Assembly: GCA_026874595.1 (NCBI GenBank)
Contig: CM049320.1
Coordinates: forward strand, 16,568,988-16,632,987
DNA from: Sipunculus nudus
Taxonomy: Eukaryota > Annelida > Sipuncula > Golfingiida > Sipunculidae
Direction: 5' to 3'
DNA length: 64,000 bases
Shown: piece after piece, positions 36,900 through 48,738 of the stretch
Position numbering within the stretch: position 1 is the stretch's first letter
Layout of the letters: each line of letters begins with the position of its first letter
The notes under the pieces: generated by a model
What the model was told of the DNA's origin: nothing
The model's input: the letters and a program-made list of their open reading frames with translations, nothing else
Databases searched by the model: none
Program-made: the position numbers and the translations under genes

Positions 36900-37330
36900 C
36901 TCATCGCTGAGGTAATATCTTACTAATAGATAATTGAAAGTGGTCATAAACGGAACTTTCTTAAAGATTCAGAAGAGTCTATAAATTAAAGGGTACCGCA
37001 AGGTTCGATTCTAGCGAATGTTCTTTTTACACGTTTCATCACTCCATTAGGGACATCTGCAGAACATATGATGTAAGCTTTCATAGTTACCCGGACGATG
37101 AGCAGTTAAACTGCTTTTTTAATCAGAAGGAAAAAATAAACATTAGTTAGTTAACTGTTTCTAGAAAAGGGGAGTGTATTTCATCCATTAGAGCATGGAT
37201 GAGGGAAAACAGACTGAATGGAGATAAGACCGAAGCTATTGTGATTTGTACTAAATTTAACTTAAAGAATCCAATTAATCTCTCAATTTAAATTTAAGTA
37301 AACAGTAAAGGTCTGCCACAGCCGTCAATT
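36900..37330 (+). mobile_element. LINE reverse transcriptase fragment (dead)
   Basis: Reading across frames gives SYLTNR, INGTFLKDSEESIN, VPQGSILANVLFTRFITPLG, then SFHSYPDDEQLNCFF and RAWMRENRLNGDKTEAIVI. These correspond to the VPQGS.LGP and YADDTQLY motifs and the SWM..NKLKLN.DKTE block of CR1/L2-type reverse transcriptases. The catalytic YADD is changed to YPDD and frameshifts are present, so it is inactive. Confidence 0.85.
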
Positions 37331-38922
37331 TACCGTTTCCTTCCAGCTGTAATTTGTCTTTTAAATCTCTCTTATGATTGTTAAGTGCTATTATAGTTTA
37401 AAGGTGCTCTATAGTAAGTGATAACTGTAAATGTTAAGAGAGTCAAATGGAAAAATTACCATTCTTAGTCTTTCTCAAATTGTTTTGCATCCGTTTGGTT
37501 TATAAGATACAAACAAAGCTGTGACATGGTATAACTTTGAACAACTACATCGTTTTAGTGAACAGCTACAATGGACCGTCTTCAAAAGGTTATCAACAGC
37601 TGCCAGTAATAGAACAAACTGTGTAAGGTTGGTTTTGGGCCATATTCGTGTCTTGGCGGCCATCTTGGAAGCCATCTTGAAAATATGACCTCTCCAGGGG
37701 TCCAATTTTGGTAAACTTTTGATATATTGTTCAGCTAGTCCTGTAGTTCAGAAAATCACCTTAAAACAATGTCTTGCAGTTTGTTCGGGAGTTGTTCATA
37801 TTTTGACCAGTGTAATATGCACGCAAATTTACATTGATTTTTTTAAGTGAAAAAAAATCCTACGCATTAAAAAGTTTAATTTTTCATTTAATTTCAGTAT
37901 GCATGTTCAAAAGCTGGTGTACAAGTGTTCACACTGCATATCATTCGTTAAGCAGGTGCTTTTAATTACTTAATGAACATCCAAAATGTGCATGACGTCA
38001 AGCAGATCAGTTGACTGTTGTGATAAATAAATGAATTATAATGATTAAATGGGCCAATTTCCAGTCATGTGCAAGTGTTAACTGCAGTTTATTGTGTCGA
38101 TAAATAGCCAATGTTGTCAGTAAACAGATGTCTTTCTTTGTGCAGCTGCAAACACATGGGGCCCTACCAGGCTGAGTATTCAATGATCATACGGGTTTGT
38201 TCATCAAGCATTCACTTTTGGATGGGAATGGGCTGGCATATTATCTTTTATTTAAGTGGTTAACTTTGTATACAAAAGGCCTGAATTTTTAAACGATAAA
38301 GTGAAGTGTAATTTCTATCAGACTATAGTATGTGTATCCCTGTAAGCGCTGTCATGATGACGCAGACTCACGGTATCGCCGACAACGGTGTACCTATACC
38401 AGCTGTTAACACTGTACTACGTAGTATTCCTTTTGTGTTGTTAATGTGATGTGTATTATGTAAACTCCCGAATATTTGCGTATATGGGACCATTGCTTTG
38501 CCAAGGAGCATTTAGCGGTGTATGAAAAACGGCCCTGTGTGTGCGTTGGTATGTGTGGGGCGTGTGTGTATGTGTGTTTATGTATGTATGTATTTTTGTA
38601 TGTAGGACGGTATGTTTTGCTTGTGAGAACCTACAGCCGATTCCACGTTCACAAGTTTAACAACGTTCATGCAGGTCTGATTTTCTTTATATCTCAGTCC
38701 TACCCAAAGATGGTCTGAGTGCGGAACCACTTGTTCCTCCCCAAATGCCTGCAAAGCGGGGGCTTGTAATCTCTGGTTGACTTTTTTTAATGATACAAGT
38801 TAATCACAGGGAAGCGGGTTTTTACAGACTGTTATGCAGCTGCCCATTGAGCCATGTGCAGGCACGCTATAGCTTTTAATCGGTCTCAGGCAATCCTGCT
38901 GGTGCTTCACTTTCAATAATAT
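37331..38922. other. Gene-free stretch
   Basis: It contains TG/TATG-rich DNA (38535-38610). The open frames there are repeat-driven. No gene supported. Confidence 0.45.
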
Positions 38923-39136
38923 CAGGGACGGATCCAGGATTTAGGAAGGGGGGTCTAACCCAGTAGGTCAACTGAAGAAAAAAATAAACATAAATAAGGT
39001 CCCCAGGTCCGGAAAAGGATTGGGGGGGGGGGGCAGGCGGCAAAATTGGTCTTAAACCCTATAAATGATTAGGGCAGTTGGGGGATAGGAAGGGTCGAGG
39101 GGGGAGGGTAATCCCCCTCCCCCGGCTCCGCTTTAA
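38923..39136. mobile_element. GGGACGGATCC MITE (third recognisable family copy)
   Basis: Starts CAGGGACGGATCCAGGATTT, contains GGTCCCCAGGTCCGGAAAAG as in 25772-25975, a G run, and ends CCCGGCTCCGCTTTAAG. The right terminus has diverged and no target duplication is visible. Confidence 0.65.
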
Positions 39137-40656
39137 GACTTTATGTAATACCTGAGATCTGCCACAGGTACAGGGCCAGATTGGCTATACAATACAATGG
39201 CCGGGTATAAATGTTGTCCAACGATATGACGAGTAGTCGTTTTCACGACCCCGATCTGTGGGACTTTTAGACGTACGTAAATCAGTGCCAGCTCTTATCA
39301 CATACTAGTCGGTCAGAGAGCCATAATTTAGTTATATAATTTGCGAAGTGGTTCTAAGCGTTGCGACACAGCAAGAGTATGTGTGATGGCTTTGATATTG
39401 GGAGGAATAAGATTTTAACCATTGCATCGACTGGGCCAGTCTAATGGGTTCAGGCGTCTAGGACGAACTCCTGTACCCACTAATGATAGTACTGCACCTT
39501 TACCCACTAACCCTTTCTAGTTCGCTAAATGCTATGAAAATTTGCATTGTCTCTGACTTTTTGCACGTTTGAATGGTGAATTGCCGCCCTTTTCGCCTTA
39601 TCCAAAGACTAATATAACTGACATCATTAATATAACAACTGATGACTTGTAACGAACTAAATCATGTATGTATATGCAGAATGCGGAAATCATGTTGAGA
39701 GAATCCATATGTAAGATAGCGTAATATATTAAGGGATGTAAACCAAGTTTTACCGTAAGGGGCGGCCGGGGGGGGGGGGGGATGTAGCATACCCGTAGGT
39801 CAAATCAAGAATGCAGCACCCTGTGGCTACGCCTCTGATTTATTTTTGTCACTTCCGGTATTCAACGCGGATCTGGAAGGATGTTTTTCTTGTTATAGCT
39901 ATAAATCTGTCCGTCAAACAACTGAACTTATCCCACAGTTCGTATCTGCATCTTTTAGGGGAGGCTGCATATACAGTATAACCTGCTATGCAGTTATTGA
40001 TAAAGGCGTTACCTGGTAATTTTGCTGAAATAGAGATGGAAATATTAGGCGGCGTTTACCGGGCGCGAGGTACAATTACAATGAGACCATCGTGAACATG
40101 TCTGTTAAAAAGAGGTTGACCAAAGACAGTGGTGATAAAATCAGGTTTGGCCGTATCTCCTGTTTTCAAGATGTGCATGTAATACACAAAAATATAAATA
40201 CTTTACATGAAGTTCGATCGAAAAGAAAACTTAATATATCTTTTTTCTAGTAATAATTTATTTCCTTATTTTATATTGTCGATGTCTGCCGGAGCCATCA
40301 GTTATCGCATCGGACATCTAACATTGATCAATACAGATATACATCAATAAGCATGTAAAACTAACACCCCTAAGTCCCCTAATAGGCAACATCAACCAGG
40401 TTTAGGAATACATACACCCGTCTTTGAGCGTATAAATAACTGGAAGTGAGCGTATTATTTTTTCTTACCTTTTACCACCATCATAGCCCTGAATACGCAA
40501 ATCAGTGGGCTGGTTGGCCTGTACTTGACACAAGGCAGGCAAGAACGTTCTCTCATGGCCGTCAATACCCTGTTGCATCAATAATATGGTACACAGCCGG
40601 TAATCTAAACATTAAGCTACGAGTGATGAATAAACACTAAAGAGTACATGTGACCG
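39137..40656. other. Gene-free stretch
   Basis: A G run of about 13 occurs near 39769-39781. Otherwise nothing recognisable. Confidence 0.45.
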
Positions 40657-41060
40657 GCTTCTGTGGCTCAGAGGGTAGAGCACAGGACTCAAAGCCGGGA
40701 GATAATGAATTCGAATCTCAGCAGAGGCTGTGAGATTGTTCACGGTCGGCCCCCACCCAGGGTGAGCGCTCTGCAGGCTTAATGGTAAGGCCGTGCCCAA
40801 CGGCCGTGTTTCACTCACATTCGTGTGCGACTTTCGGGGATTCCTCGGTGGTATGATCCGACCATGGGGAAGATTACGCACCCAGGGTCCGCAGGTGCAG
40901 TAGTCACCGGGCCTGGTTGACGCCAGGATATAAAATGAGAGGAAGCGTGTGATACTGTCCTGTCACGTAGTCCGAAACCAGAACGGATTTCTGCAGATGT
41001 ACATATTCGTAGTTAAGTAAGATTAAAAAATGGAGGCGCTTACCTCTACCAAAAAAAATT
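40657..41060 (+). mobile_element. tRNA-derived SINE, near complete
   Basis: The head (40657-40728) is a 72-nt tRNA-like block: acceptor GCTTCTG pairs with CAGAGGC (one G-T), D-stem GCTC/GAGC is intact, and TTCGAAT sits at the T-loop, while the anticodon and T stems have decayed. The body follows with GCGCTCTGCAGGCTTAATGG and GGTCCGCAGGTGCAGTAG, and the tail TTCTGCAGATGTACATATTC..GGAGGCGCTTACCTC ends in A-rich sequence. Fragments of the same family are at 10885, 17450 and 48284. Confidence 0.8.
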
Positions 41061-42058
41061 AAAATAAGAGTACATGTGAGTTCACAAACAAAAGTGTAAA
41101 TCCAAACGGCCTTTTTTCCCGCACATGCCAGGTGTTTGCAGAAAGTACACAGACATATCTAACGATAAGTCTAATTTATTTTTTATGACATCGTACCAGT
41201 ATATCATGAGGCGTAATAAAAAATCAAGAGAAAATTCAAGGGACGCTAGCCCAGAATTTAGAGTTCGATTTAAAGTCACATCACACTACAGAAACCGGGA
41301 TAAGTTCTATAGCCTGATAGACCAGTAGCCTCGGGTGTAAAAGCCCAAAAGAAATCCCATAGAGCATTATATAGAGTCCTCCAAACAAGATTTTAAGGCT
41401 CTCAGACGCGGGTCGGAGTCTCACATTTGTCAGCGGGCCAAAAATCAGCTGTGTCAGTCCTAGCGAGGTAGAACAGCCGCAGATGACAACGCCTATTCAA
41501 CGCTTCTTCATTTAAATCTGTATACAAAAGTATTTCCTATCTATATTATATGAACCTTTTTCTTAATTGTCCACCTTAGAGGTATTGCGCCACACATAAC
41601 GCCGTTTAACTTACCCATTATACCATCAATGCCTCTTTCGTTTTCCTGTTTTTATCTCTCGTTGTGACACAGAGATCACAGAGGGTTTGATTTGAGACAA
41701 ATTGGTCGGCTTAAATCCATCTCTCAGACAGACACGAATAGCAGACATTATTTTCAACTTCGTCTTAATTCTCTATAATGAGGCTGGGACCAGCATTTTC
41801 CGCCGTCAGCTACCGAATGAAGGAACATGTTGAGTGGTCCAGGTCTCAAGACTGTCAGTTGAGCAGGAGATTTATTCAAAAATCCTCTTGACGTGTCGCA
41901 GATATGTTACTTGCTGTTCATGTTTAACCAAAAGTTAGTAAAATTTCTGAATTATCAATTTGGGTTATTCACTTTTGGACTTCAAAACCCACGTCAAAAT
42001 TATTAAATGGTAAATAAGGCGGTTTAAACAATTTACACTGTAAGATTATATGTATAAG

Positions 42059-42084
42059 ACACACACACACACACACAAACACAA

Positions 42085-42139
<55 letters not shown>
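42059..42139. repeat. (AC)n(AT)n microsatellite
   Basis: AC repeats with two AAAC interruptions followed by about 19 AT units. The duplicate at 49501-49558 has only (TA)n at this place. Confidence 0.97.
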
Positions 42140-42141
<2 letters not shown>

Positions 42142-42629
42142 TATATGTTTGGTAAGGCAAGGGAACATCATGTGAAATGATCAAGAATAAAAAGAAAAAG
42201 AAAATAACATTTAGTAATAAAATATGTTTTCACTCAACTGTAAAGTCACACCGTCACATATCGGTCGACGGATCATCACGGATGGGCTGCTAGGGAACAT
42301 CCCTGGTGATCCGTCATTTATCCCTGGTGTCACGTGCAGAGTCCTCGCCTTTGTCCGGCCTCATCCCTCATGATCATTTTTTAATTGGTCAAGGTTAGGC
42401 CAGGAATTAGCCAGTCAGTAGTTATAAAGTAAAGTTACCGTCATGGTCTATTAAGACATCGTGCTTGTCCCAAATGTCCGAACTATTTCCGTGCATGCGA
42501 ATTCCATAGGCCGTGGTCTTTTATGTTGATCTGTATTCTACAGATCGTCCACTCAATCAAATACCATCCGTTGTCGTCAGTACCCCAATCATTGAAAGTG
42601 TGACAAAGGCTTTAAGCTTAGTAAATTAA

Positions 42630-43203
42630 GCCTAGGTCACACTGTCACGGATCTTACCACGGATCATCCCCGCTAAGGACCATCCCTAGTGATCCGTTCA
42701 TGATCCCTAGTGAACCAGAGGGGACCGTAGAGAATCCATTGCTAGGTCCGTCGTCAATCGTCATGATCCCTTCTGACTGTTCTTGGTCCGTCAAACTAAA
42801 AAAAAATCAAAACTTCCTTGGTTCTGCCACGGATTACCCGGAGTACACCAGAGTACGGAAGTGCCGGTTCGCGAGATGGTTTCGACACGACCAGACGTGC
42901 CTGGCCGATCGTGAGAACCCCTAGCACTTACCTGAAAGTCCCTGCTCAGACCGCCCCAACCCGTGAGAAACCGTTCCGTTTCGGCCACTACCCCCCCCCC
43001 CCCCCCCGCCCCCCCCCCCCCCCCCCCAGACCGTGGGAACCGGTACTGAAATGCACGATCGCCGTATTCAAACCGTGAGAAGCTTCCCTGACAGCATAGC
43101 TGCGATCGGAAAAACGCTCGTTTCCCATGGATGGTCCGTGAAAAGTCAATCGGGGACCGTCCATCGATATCCGTGTCCTCATCCGTGACTTCATGACCTA
43201 GGC
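42630..43203. mobile_element. TTAA-flanked MITE
   Basis: Ends GCCTAGGTCACACTGTCACG and CGTGACTTCATGACCTAGGC are inverted repeats, with TTAA at 42626-42629 and 43204-43207. TTAA duplication is typical of piggyBac/Kolobok-type transposition. It contains a 37-base C tract with one interruption (42991-43027). Related sequence near 42242-42340 (GATCATCACGGATGGG.. ..TGGTGATCCGTC) suggests a second, older copy nested next to it. The 150-codon minus-strand frame here is a Gly-repeat artefact. Confidence 0.7.
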
Positions 43204-44151
43204 TTAATGGACAAGTCCGTAAAACCGTTGTTAAATTTGGCAATTTCAGTCATGCCATCTGCTTAGTCCACCAGGTCACCGACGATGCTGCCGGGAGCTT
43301 GCTCCTCCTCAGATTTTCCTGGAGACAAAAACTCGACATATTTCATTCAGTCTAACAGTATGTACACTAGTTTTGTGCTTTTCACGCATATAACTTGTTT
43401 CCAACAAATTTGACAATTCAGATCTACCTGTATGAAATATAAGAACAATAAGTATATTATTAGAAATGCACATTCAAGCAAGCATTTTTTAAAAAATGCT
43501 AATATTTGGTGCTATTAAAGTAACTTCGTCAGCAATAATTATGGAAAACAGGAATAAACATATGACTCGCATTGCATCCAGTGCTCTTCACTTGCAAGGA
43601 TTTCAGAAGAACAGCAATATATATGTTAACGTATGGGCGAAATTATACCGTAACATAAGCAAAAAAAAATTTCTTGCTCAGACGTTGTTGCTCTTGTAAC
43701 GAGGGAACGTAGTTAAAGTGCAGCAGTTTCGGAGAAGTGTACAAAATTTATAAGCGTTTTTCAATTATATAAAGGACAACATATCACATTAAAAAGTGTA
43801 TTCCAGTAGGTTGAAACCTTATCTTAGGGAACGATCATATTTAAAATGTAGTAAGCAAGGGCGATTGGTTTTAAGCCCTAAGATGTTTCTAATGATATAA
43901 TATCTAATAATGAAAAAAAAAATAATATAATGTTAGCCGCGGCGACAGAGAGAGAATGTACGGTTGATACTGCTGCCACCTGGTGACACGTAGGCAACAT
44001 AATGCATAAAGCGAACTTCTTTTCTTATCAATACCCGGATGATAATGGTGTTGAACATCAAAGTAAATATGGAATTACGATGTTCATATTACTACATTTT
44101 TTATGTTTGTTTTTTTCAGGTTCTGCGTTATGGTTATGGCCATAAATTACA

Positions 44152-44305
44152 AGACGTGCCCGATGGATACTATTTACTTATGAGTATCTCTCTAAATTAT
44201 ATGAGCGGGTCCTCAGCCTGAGTAATCAAGCCGAAAGTACAGGGTGCGATACGGAAAAAATAATTTAACAGGAGACATACATTCTTGATTCATTATATCT
44301 ATGTT
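44152..44305 (+). repeat. Fragment of the 46.8-58.6 kb array unit
   Basis: GCCCGATGGATACTATTTAC, ATGAGTATC, AAGCCGAAAGTACAGGG and GGAGACATACATTCTTGATT match the same segment of the units at 47775, 52506, 53258, 55073 and 57210. Confidence 0.85.
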
Positions 44306-44309
44306 TTTA

Positions 44310-46835
44310 TTAGCTCAGCTGACTGTAAGTCACCTGAGCTTAAGCAATCACTCTTTGTCCGTCGTCCGTCCGTCTGTCCGTCTGTCTGTCTGTCCGTCCG
44401 TCCGTTAACCAGGCACAAATCGTAACCGCTTGACCTGGAATCTTCTAACTTAACATCCAGAGAGGTTCATGAAAAATCCCCTTGGAAACCTGGAATTAGG
44501 TCTCTGTTACCCATATTCTTCAAGCTATGGGGCTCTGAAGTACCCCCCAAAATAATGATATAATTTGATACAAAAGCTCAAGTATCTGAACAACTAATGC
44601 ATTGATCACCATGATTCTGTGCACAAATATTGATCATGGAGTGTTTCATCAGTTTCTGCAGTCTGGTGGCGCCACCTGAATTTTTTCGATTGTTACGATT
44701 TTTTTTTCTCTATTTATGAGACCTTAAAAGATGTGGTCATCTGTTTACAGGGCACAAATCCTAACTGCTGGACCTGGAATCTCCTTACTTTATATCCAGA
44801 GAGGTCCTTGAAAAGTCTCCATGGAAACCTGGAATTAGGTCACTGTTACCCATATTGTTTAAGCTATCGGGCTCCGAAGTACCCCCCAGAATAATGAAAA
44901 ATTTGATACAAAAGCTCAAGTATCTGAACAGCTTATGCATTGATCACATTGATTCATTGCATGGATATTGATAATGGAGTGTTTCATCAGTTTCTGCAGA
45001 CTGGCGGCGCCACCTGTATTTTTTTTTATTTTTTTAATGATTTTTTTCTCTATTTTTGAGACCTTTAAAATGCGGTCTTCTGTTAACAGGGCACAAATCG
45101 TAAATGCTTGACCTTGAATCTTCTAACTTTATATCCAGAGAGGTCCATTAAAAGTCTCCATTGAAACCGGGAATTAGGTCTCTGTTACCCATATTTTTCA
45201 AGCTATGGGGCTCCAAAGTACCCCCCCCCCCCCGAGAAAAATGAAAAAAATTGACACAAAAGCTCAAGTATCTGAACAACTTATGCATTGATCACCATGA
45301 TTCTTTGCGTGAATATTTTTCATGGATTGTTTCATCAGTTTCTGCAGACTGATGGTGCCACCTGCATTTTTTTTAATTGTTTACAATTTTTTTATCTGTT
45401 TTTGAGACCTTTAAAGATGTGGTCCTCTGTTAACAGGGCACAAATTGTAATCGCTGGACCTGGAATTTTCTAACTTTACATCCAGAGAGGTCCATGAAAA
45501 GTCTCCATGGACACCTGGAATTAGGTCTCTTTTACCCATATTCTTCAAGCTATGGGGCTCCAAAGTACCCCCTCCCCAGAATAATGAAAAAATTGATACA
45601 AAAGCTCAAGTATCTGAACAACTAATGCATTGATCACAATGATTTATTGCATGGATATTGATCATGGAGTGTTTCATCAGTTTCTGCAGACTGGTGGAGC
45701 CACCTGTATTCTTTTATTTTTTTGCGATTTTTTTCTCAATTTTCAAGACCTTTTAAAGATGCGGTCATCTGTTAATAGGGCACAAATCGTAACAGCTGGA
45801 CCTGGAATATTCTAACTTTACATCCTGAGAGGTCCTTGAAAGGCTCCTTGGAAACCTTGAACTAGGTCTCTGTTACCCATATTCTTCAAGCTATGGGGCT
45901 TCTAAGTACCCCCCCCCCCCCCAAAAAATAATGAAAAAATGTATACAAAAGCTCAAGTGTCTGAACAACTAATGCATTGATCACCATGATTCTTTGCATG
46001 GATATTGATCATGGACTGTTTCATCAGTTTCTGCAGACTGGTGGCGCCATCTGAATTTTATTTTTTTTTTTTAATTATTTTTTTCTCTGTTTTTGAGACC
46101 TTTAAAGATGTGGTCATCTGTTAACAGGGCACGAATCGTAATCGCTGGACCTGGAATCTTCTAACAATACATCCAGAGAGGTCCATGAAAAGTCTCCATG
46201 GAAACCAGGAATTAGGTCTCTGTTGCCCATATTGTTTAAGCTATGGGGCTCCGAAGTACACCCCCCCCCCCCGAATAATGAAAAATTTGTTATGGATATT
46301 GTTATGGATATTTGTCATGGAATGTTAAATTCGTTTCTGCAGACTGATGGCGCCACCTGTTTCTTTTATTTTATTTTTTTTCTCTCTCTCTGTTTTTGAG
46401 CCAAAGCAGGGCACAAATCATAACCAATGGACCTTTAAATCCAGGGAGGTCCATGAGAAGTCTCCTTATAAACGTGATATCAGGTCTCTTTTACCCATAT
46501 TTTTTTTAGCTATGGTGCTTATAAGCACCCCTCAGAATGATAGAAAATTTGATACCAAAGTAGGGCACAAATCATAACCATTTGGCCCAGAAACTTCTTA
46601 CTTGACATCCTGAGAGTTCCTCAAAAGTTCTCCCCAGAAACTGAAATTCGGTCACTGTGACCTATATTCCCAGAGTTTTGGGGTATGTTTTAGCACCCCA
46701 GAAATAATGCAAAGTACACACAAATTGCCAGATTACTCAGGAAAGGCTGGACATTATCTTAATTAGTTGCCTCTGCAAGGACATATTGTCAACATGTTAG
46801 TCGGCTCAGCGTCATGACCAATGGGTCACTTGTTT
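44310..46835 (+). mobile_element. Helentron-like element, copy 3, with internal tandem array
   Basis: Same 5' hairpin as copy 1 (AGCTCAGcTGACTGTAAGTCAcCTGAGCT, 44312-44340), a GTCC/GTCT-rich tract (44360-44404), a large tandem core, and the 3' end TCATGACCAATGGGTCACTT followed by GTTT. It is inserted in an array unit; unfilled units elsewhere in the array show no target duplication. The layout (hairpin, microsatellite, tandem core, terminal palindrome) matches pearl/HINE elements of bivalves as I know them. Confidence 0.75.
44411..46720 (+). repeat. About seven tandem repeats of 340-349 bp
   Basis: Units begin near 44411, 44751, 45090, 45437, 45779, 46128, 46409 and 46563, each at GGCACAAATC. 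Each full unit has CTGGACCTGGAAT, ATCCAGAGAGGTCC, TTAGGTCTCTGTTACCCATA, a variable C run, CAAAAGCTCAAGTATCTGAA, and TTTCATCAGTTTCTGCAGAC. The last two units are shortened (281 and 154 bp to the next start). Open frames of about 61 codons recur once per unit but are not conserved enough to call. Confidence 0.95.
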
Positions 46836-47052
46836 GTATTTAATGCTAATTTATTTTTAGTATGTAGAAGCTCGGTTCGCGGTACTAGTCAGTAGAATGA
46901 GGATTATTTCTTCTTTTCCTCCGAAAATCGTCGAAAGAAGTCGTGTCTGAGCTAGGTAGTTTGCATACATAGAAATATAAAATACTTCCTTCAATCATTA
47001 AAATTGGAAAGAATTTTAGGGTCAAATCTGCACCTGCTTAAGGGAACTAGTT

Positions 47053-47097
<45 letters not shown>

Positions 47098-48078
47098 GAA
47101 GAGAAACATAGAGAGAAAAAAAGTCTGATTGTTTCGTTCTATCTGACTACCTATGTAGAAGATTAATACGTGGGCTGCTCAGACAGGTAAAACCTTATTT
47201 AAAATCAAGTGTACCAATGTTATATTCATCGCTACAATGCATTTAAGTTTGTTATTTTTTGTGGCTTCAGACATTAATTTATGTTGATATTAGACATATA
47301 TCCCTAGCAGCAAAGTTTTCCCAGTGTATATATAGAGTGCATATATGGAAAGGGGAGTTCAGTTAAGCGAAAATTCATTCACTTCAGTTCAGGAGAAACA
47401 CGTCTTGTTTAATAAAACTGCCTAGGAATGATTTTCGTTTCACAGCTGCAGATATTGCTGTTAACTCTTAAACAATACATCAAACAAAGACATATAAATG
47501 TGATCTGTAAACTGTGTTTTCTTTTGGTACGCAAAAGGGTGTTGATTTCGATTTCACTTTGGAAAATGCAGATAAACAACAGCTGAGATATGATTTGCTG
47601 CATTAAAATTTATTATTCCCTGAGCATGAGGGAATTTAATATTCACCAATTTGTTTCATGATTTTGAATCTGTTCTCACGAAGAGGTGAACAGGATAACC
47701 TTTAATTTGAGTGGGAATCAATATAATGATTTAATTATGCAAGTTTTGGTTTTTATAAAAACATACCTGTCGGATACTATTTATTTATTAATGAGCATCC
47801 CTTCTAATTATCTGAAAGAGTGCTCAGTGATAAAGCAAAGAGTACAGGGGAAGAAACGGGTTAAAATAATTTTAACAAAAGGCATTTTAATTTGTATTAG
47901 TTCAACATTCTATTAGTATGCAGAGGCTCTGTTTTTGTTAAGCAGTACTAGTCAGTAGAATGAGGATTTTTTCTTCTTTCCCCTTGAGAAATTGTCGTAA
48001 TAAGTCGTGCCTGAGGTGGATGGTTTGCTTTGATAATTTAAACTACCTCCTACAACCAAGTAAAATTTGATTGAGGTG

Positions 48079-48156
<78 letters not shown>

Positions 48157-48170
48157 AAGAGAAAGAGAAG
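48079..48170. repeat. (AT)n(GA)n microsatellite inside an array unit
   Basis: About 35 AT units followed by GA-rich DNA. The same position in other units carries the short or long versions at 47052, 52885, 53640, 55435 and 57567. Confidence 0.97.
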
Positions 48171-48562
48171 ATAAAAACTTGGAGTGTTACGTTGTATATG
48201 ACCACTTAATGTAATCGATTAATACTTGAACTGCTAATATAGTAAAACCGTATTTAAAATCCAGTATATTTGTATTATGTTTAAACTCAGAACGGATTTC
48301 TGCAGATGTACATATTCGTAGTTAAGTCGGCATTTAAAAATGGAGGCGCTTACCTCCGCAAAAAAAATAAAAAAAAAGAGAATATGTGAGCTCACAAACA
48401 AAAGTGTAAATCCAAACGGCATTTTTCTCGCACATGCCAGGTGTTTGCAGAAAGTTCACAGACATATCTAACGATAAGTCTAAATTATTTTTATGACATC
48501 GTACCTGTATATCATGAGGCGTAATAAAAAATCAGGAGAAAATTCTCATCCACATGGAGCGG

Positions 48563-48738
48563 ATGGGGGGGGGGGGGTGTATTGCTTTAGGTTTTATGGC
48601 TCATGATCGAGCTTCGAATCGCGGTCAGACACCGTGTTAAAACCCTTGGGCAAGGTCCCAACTGCAAGTGTACCTCTGTCCACCCAGCAATAGAAATGGG
48701 TCCCGGTAAATTCTGGGCTAGCGTCCCATCAAGTAGGA
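48563..48738 (+). mobile_element. SINE insertion unique to duplicate copy 2
   Basis: A G run, then CGAGCTTCGAATCGCGGTCA (B-box-like), CCCTTGGGCAAGGTCCC, CACCCAGCAATAGAAATGGG, CCGGTAAATTCTGGGCTAGC. GGTTCGAATC-like, CTTGGGCAAGGC-like and AAATGGGTACC-like blocks are typical of widespread metazoan tRNA-SINE bodies. Copy 1 holds only a 21-base inverted remnant at this place. Confidence 0.65.

Larger units (their letters stand above)
40978..44150 (+). repeat. Segmental duplication, copy 1 (partner 48284-51310)
   Basis: Colinear with 48284-51310 over about 3 kb, from the SINE tail (AGAACGGATTTCTGCAGATG) through GTAAATCCAAACGGC, TTGTGACACAGAGATCACA, GAGAAGCTTCCC, CAAGGATTTCAGAAGAAC and CCACCTGGTGACACGTAGGC to AGGTTCTGCG. 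Copies differ by scattered substitutions and by insertions unique to each. Confidence 0.95.

Noticed and set aside
40657-40728. Functional tRNA gene
   Set aside because: Acceptor and D stems pair, but the anticodon and T stems do not, and a SINE body follows directly; it is a SINE head.
42791-43243. 150-codon minus-strand frame with Gly repeat
   Set aside because: It is opened by the C homopolymer inside a TTAA MITE; the same region in the duplicate is not open.
44411-46720. CRISPR-like array
   Set aside because: Units are about 342 bp of contiguous homology without short repeats and unique spacers, in eukaryotic DNA.
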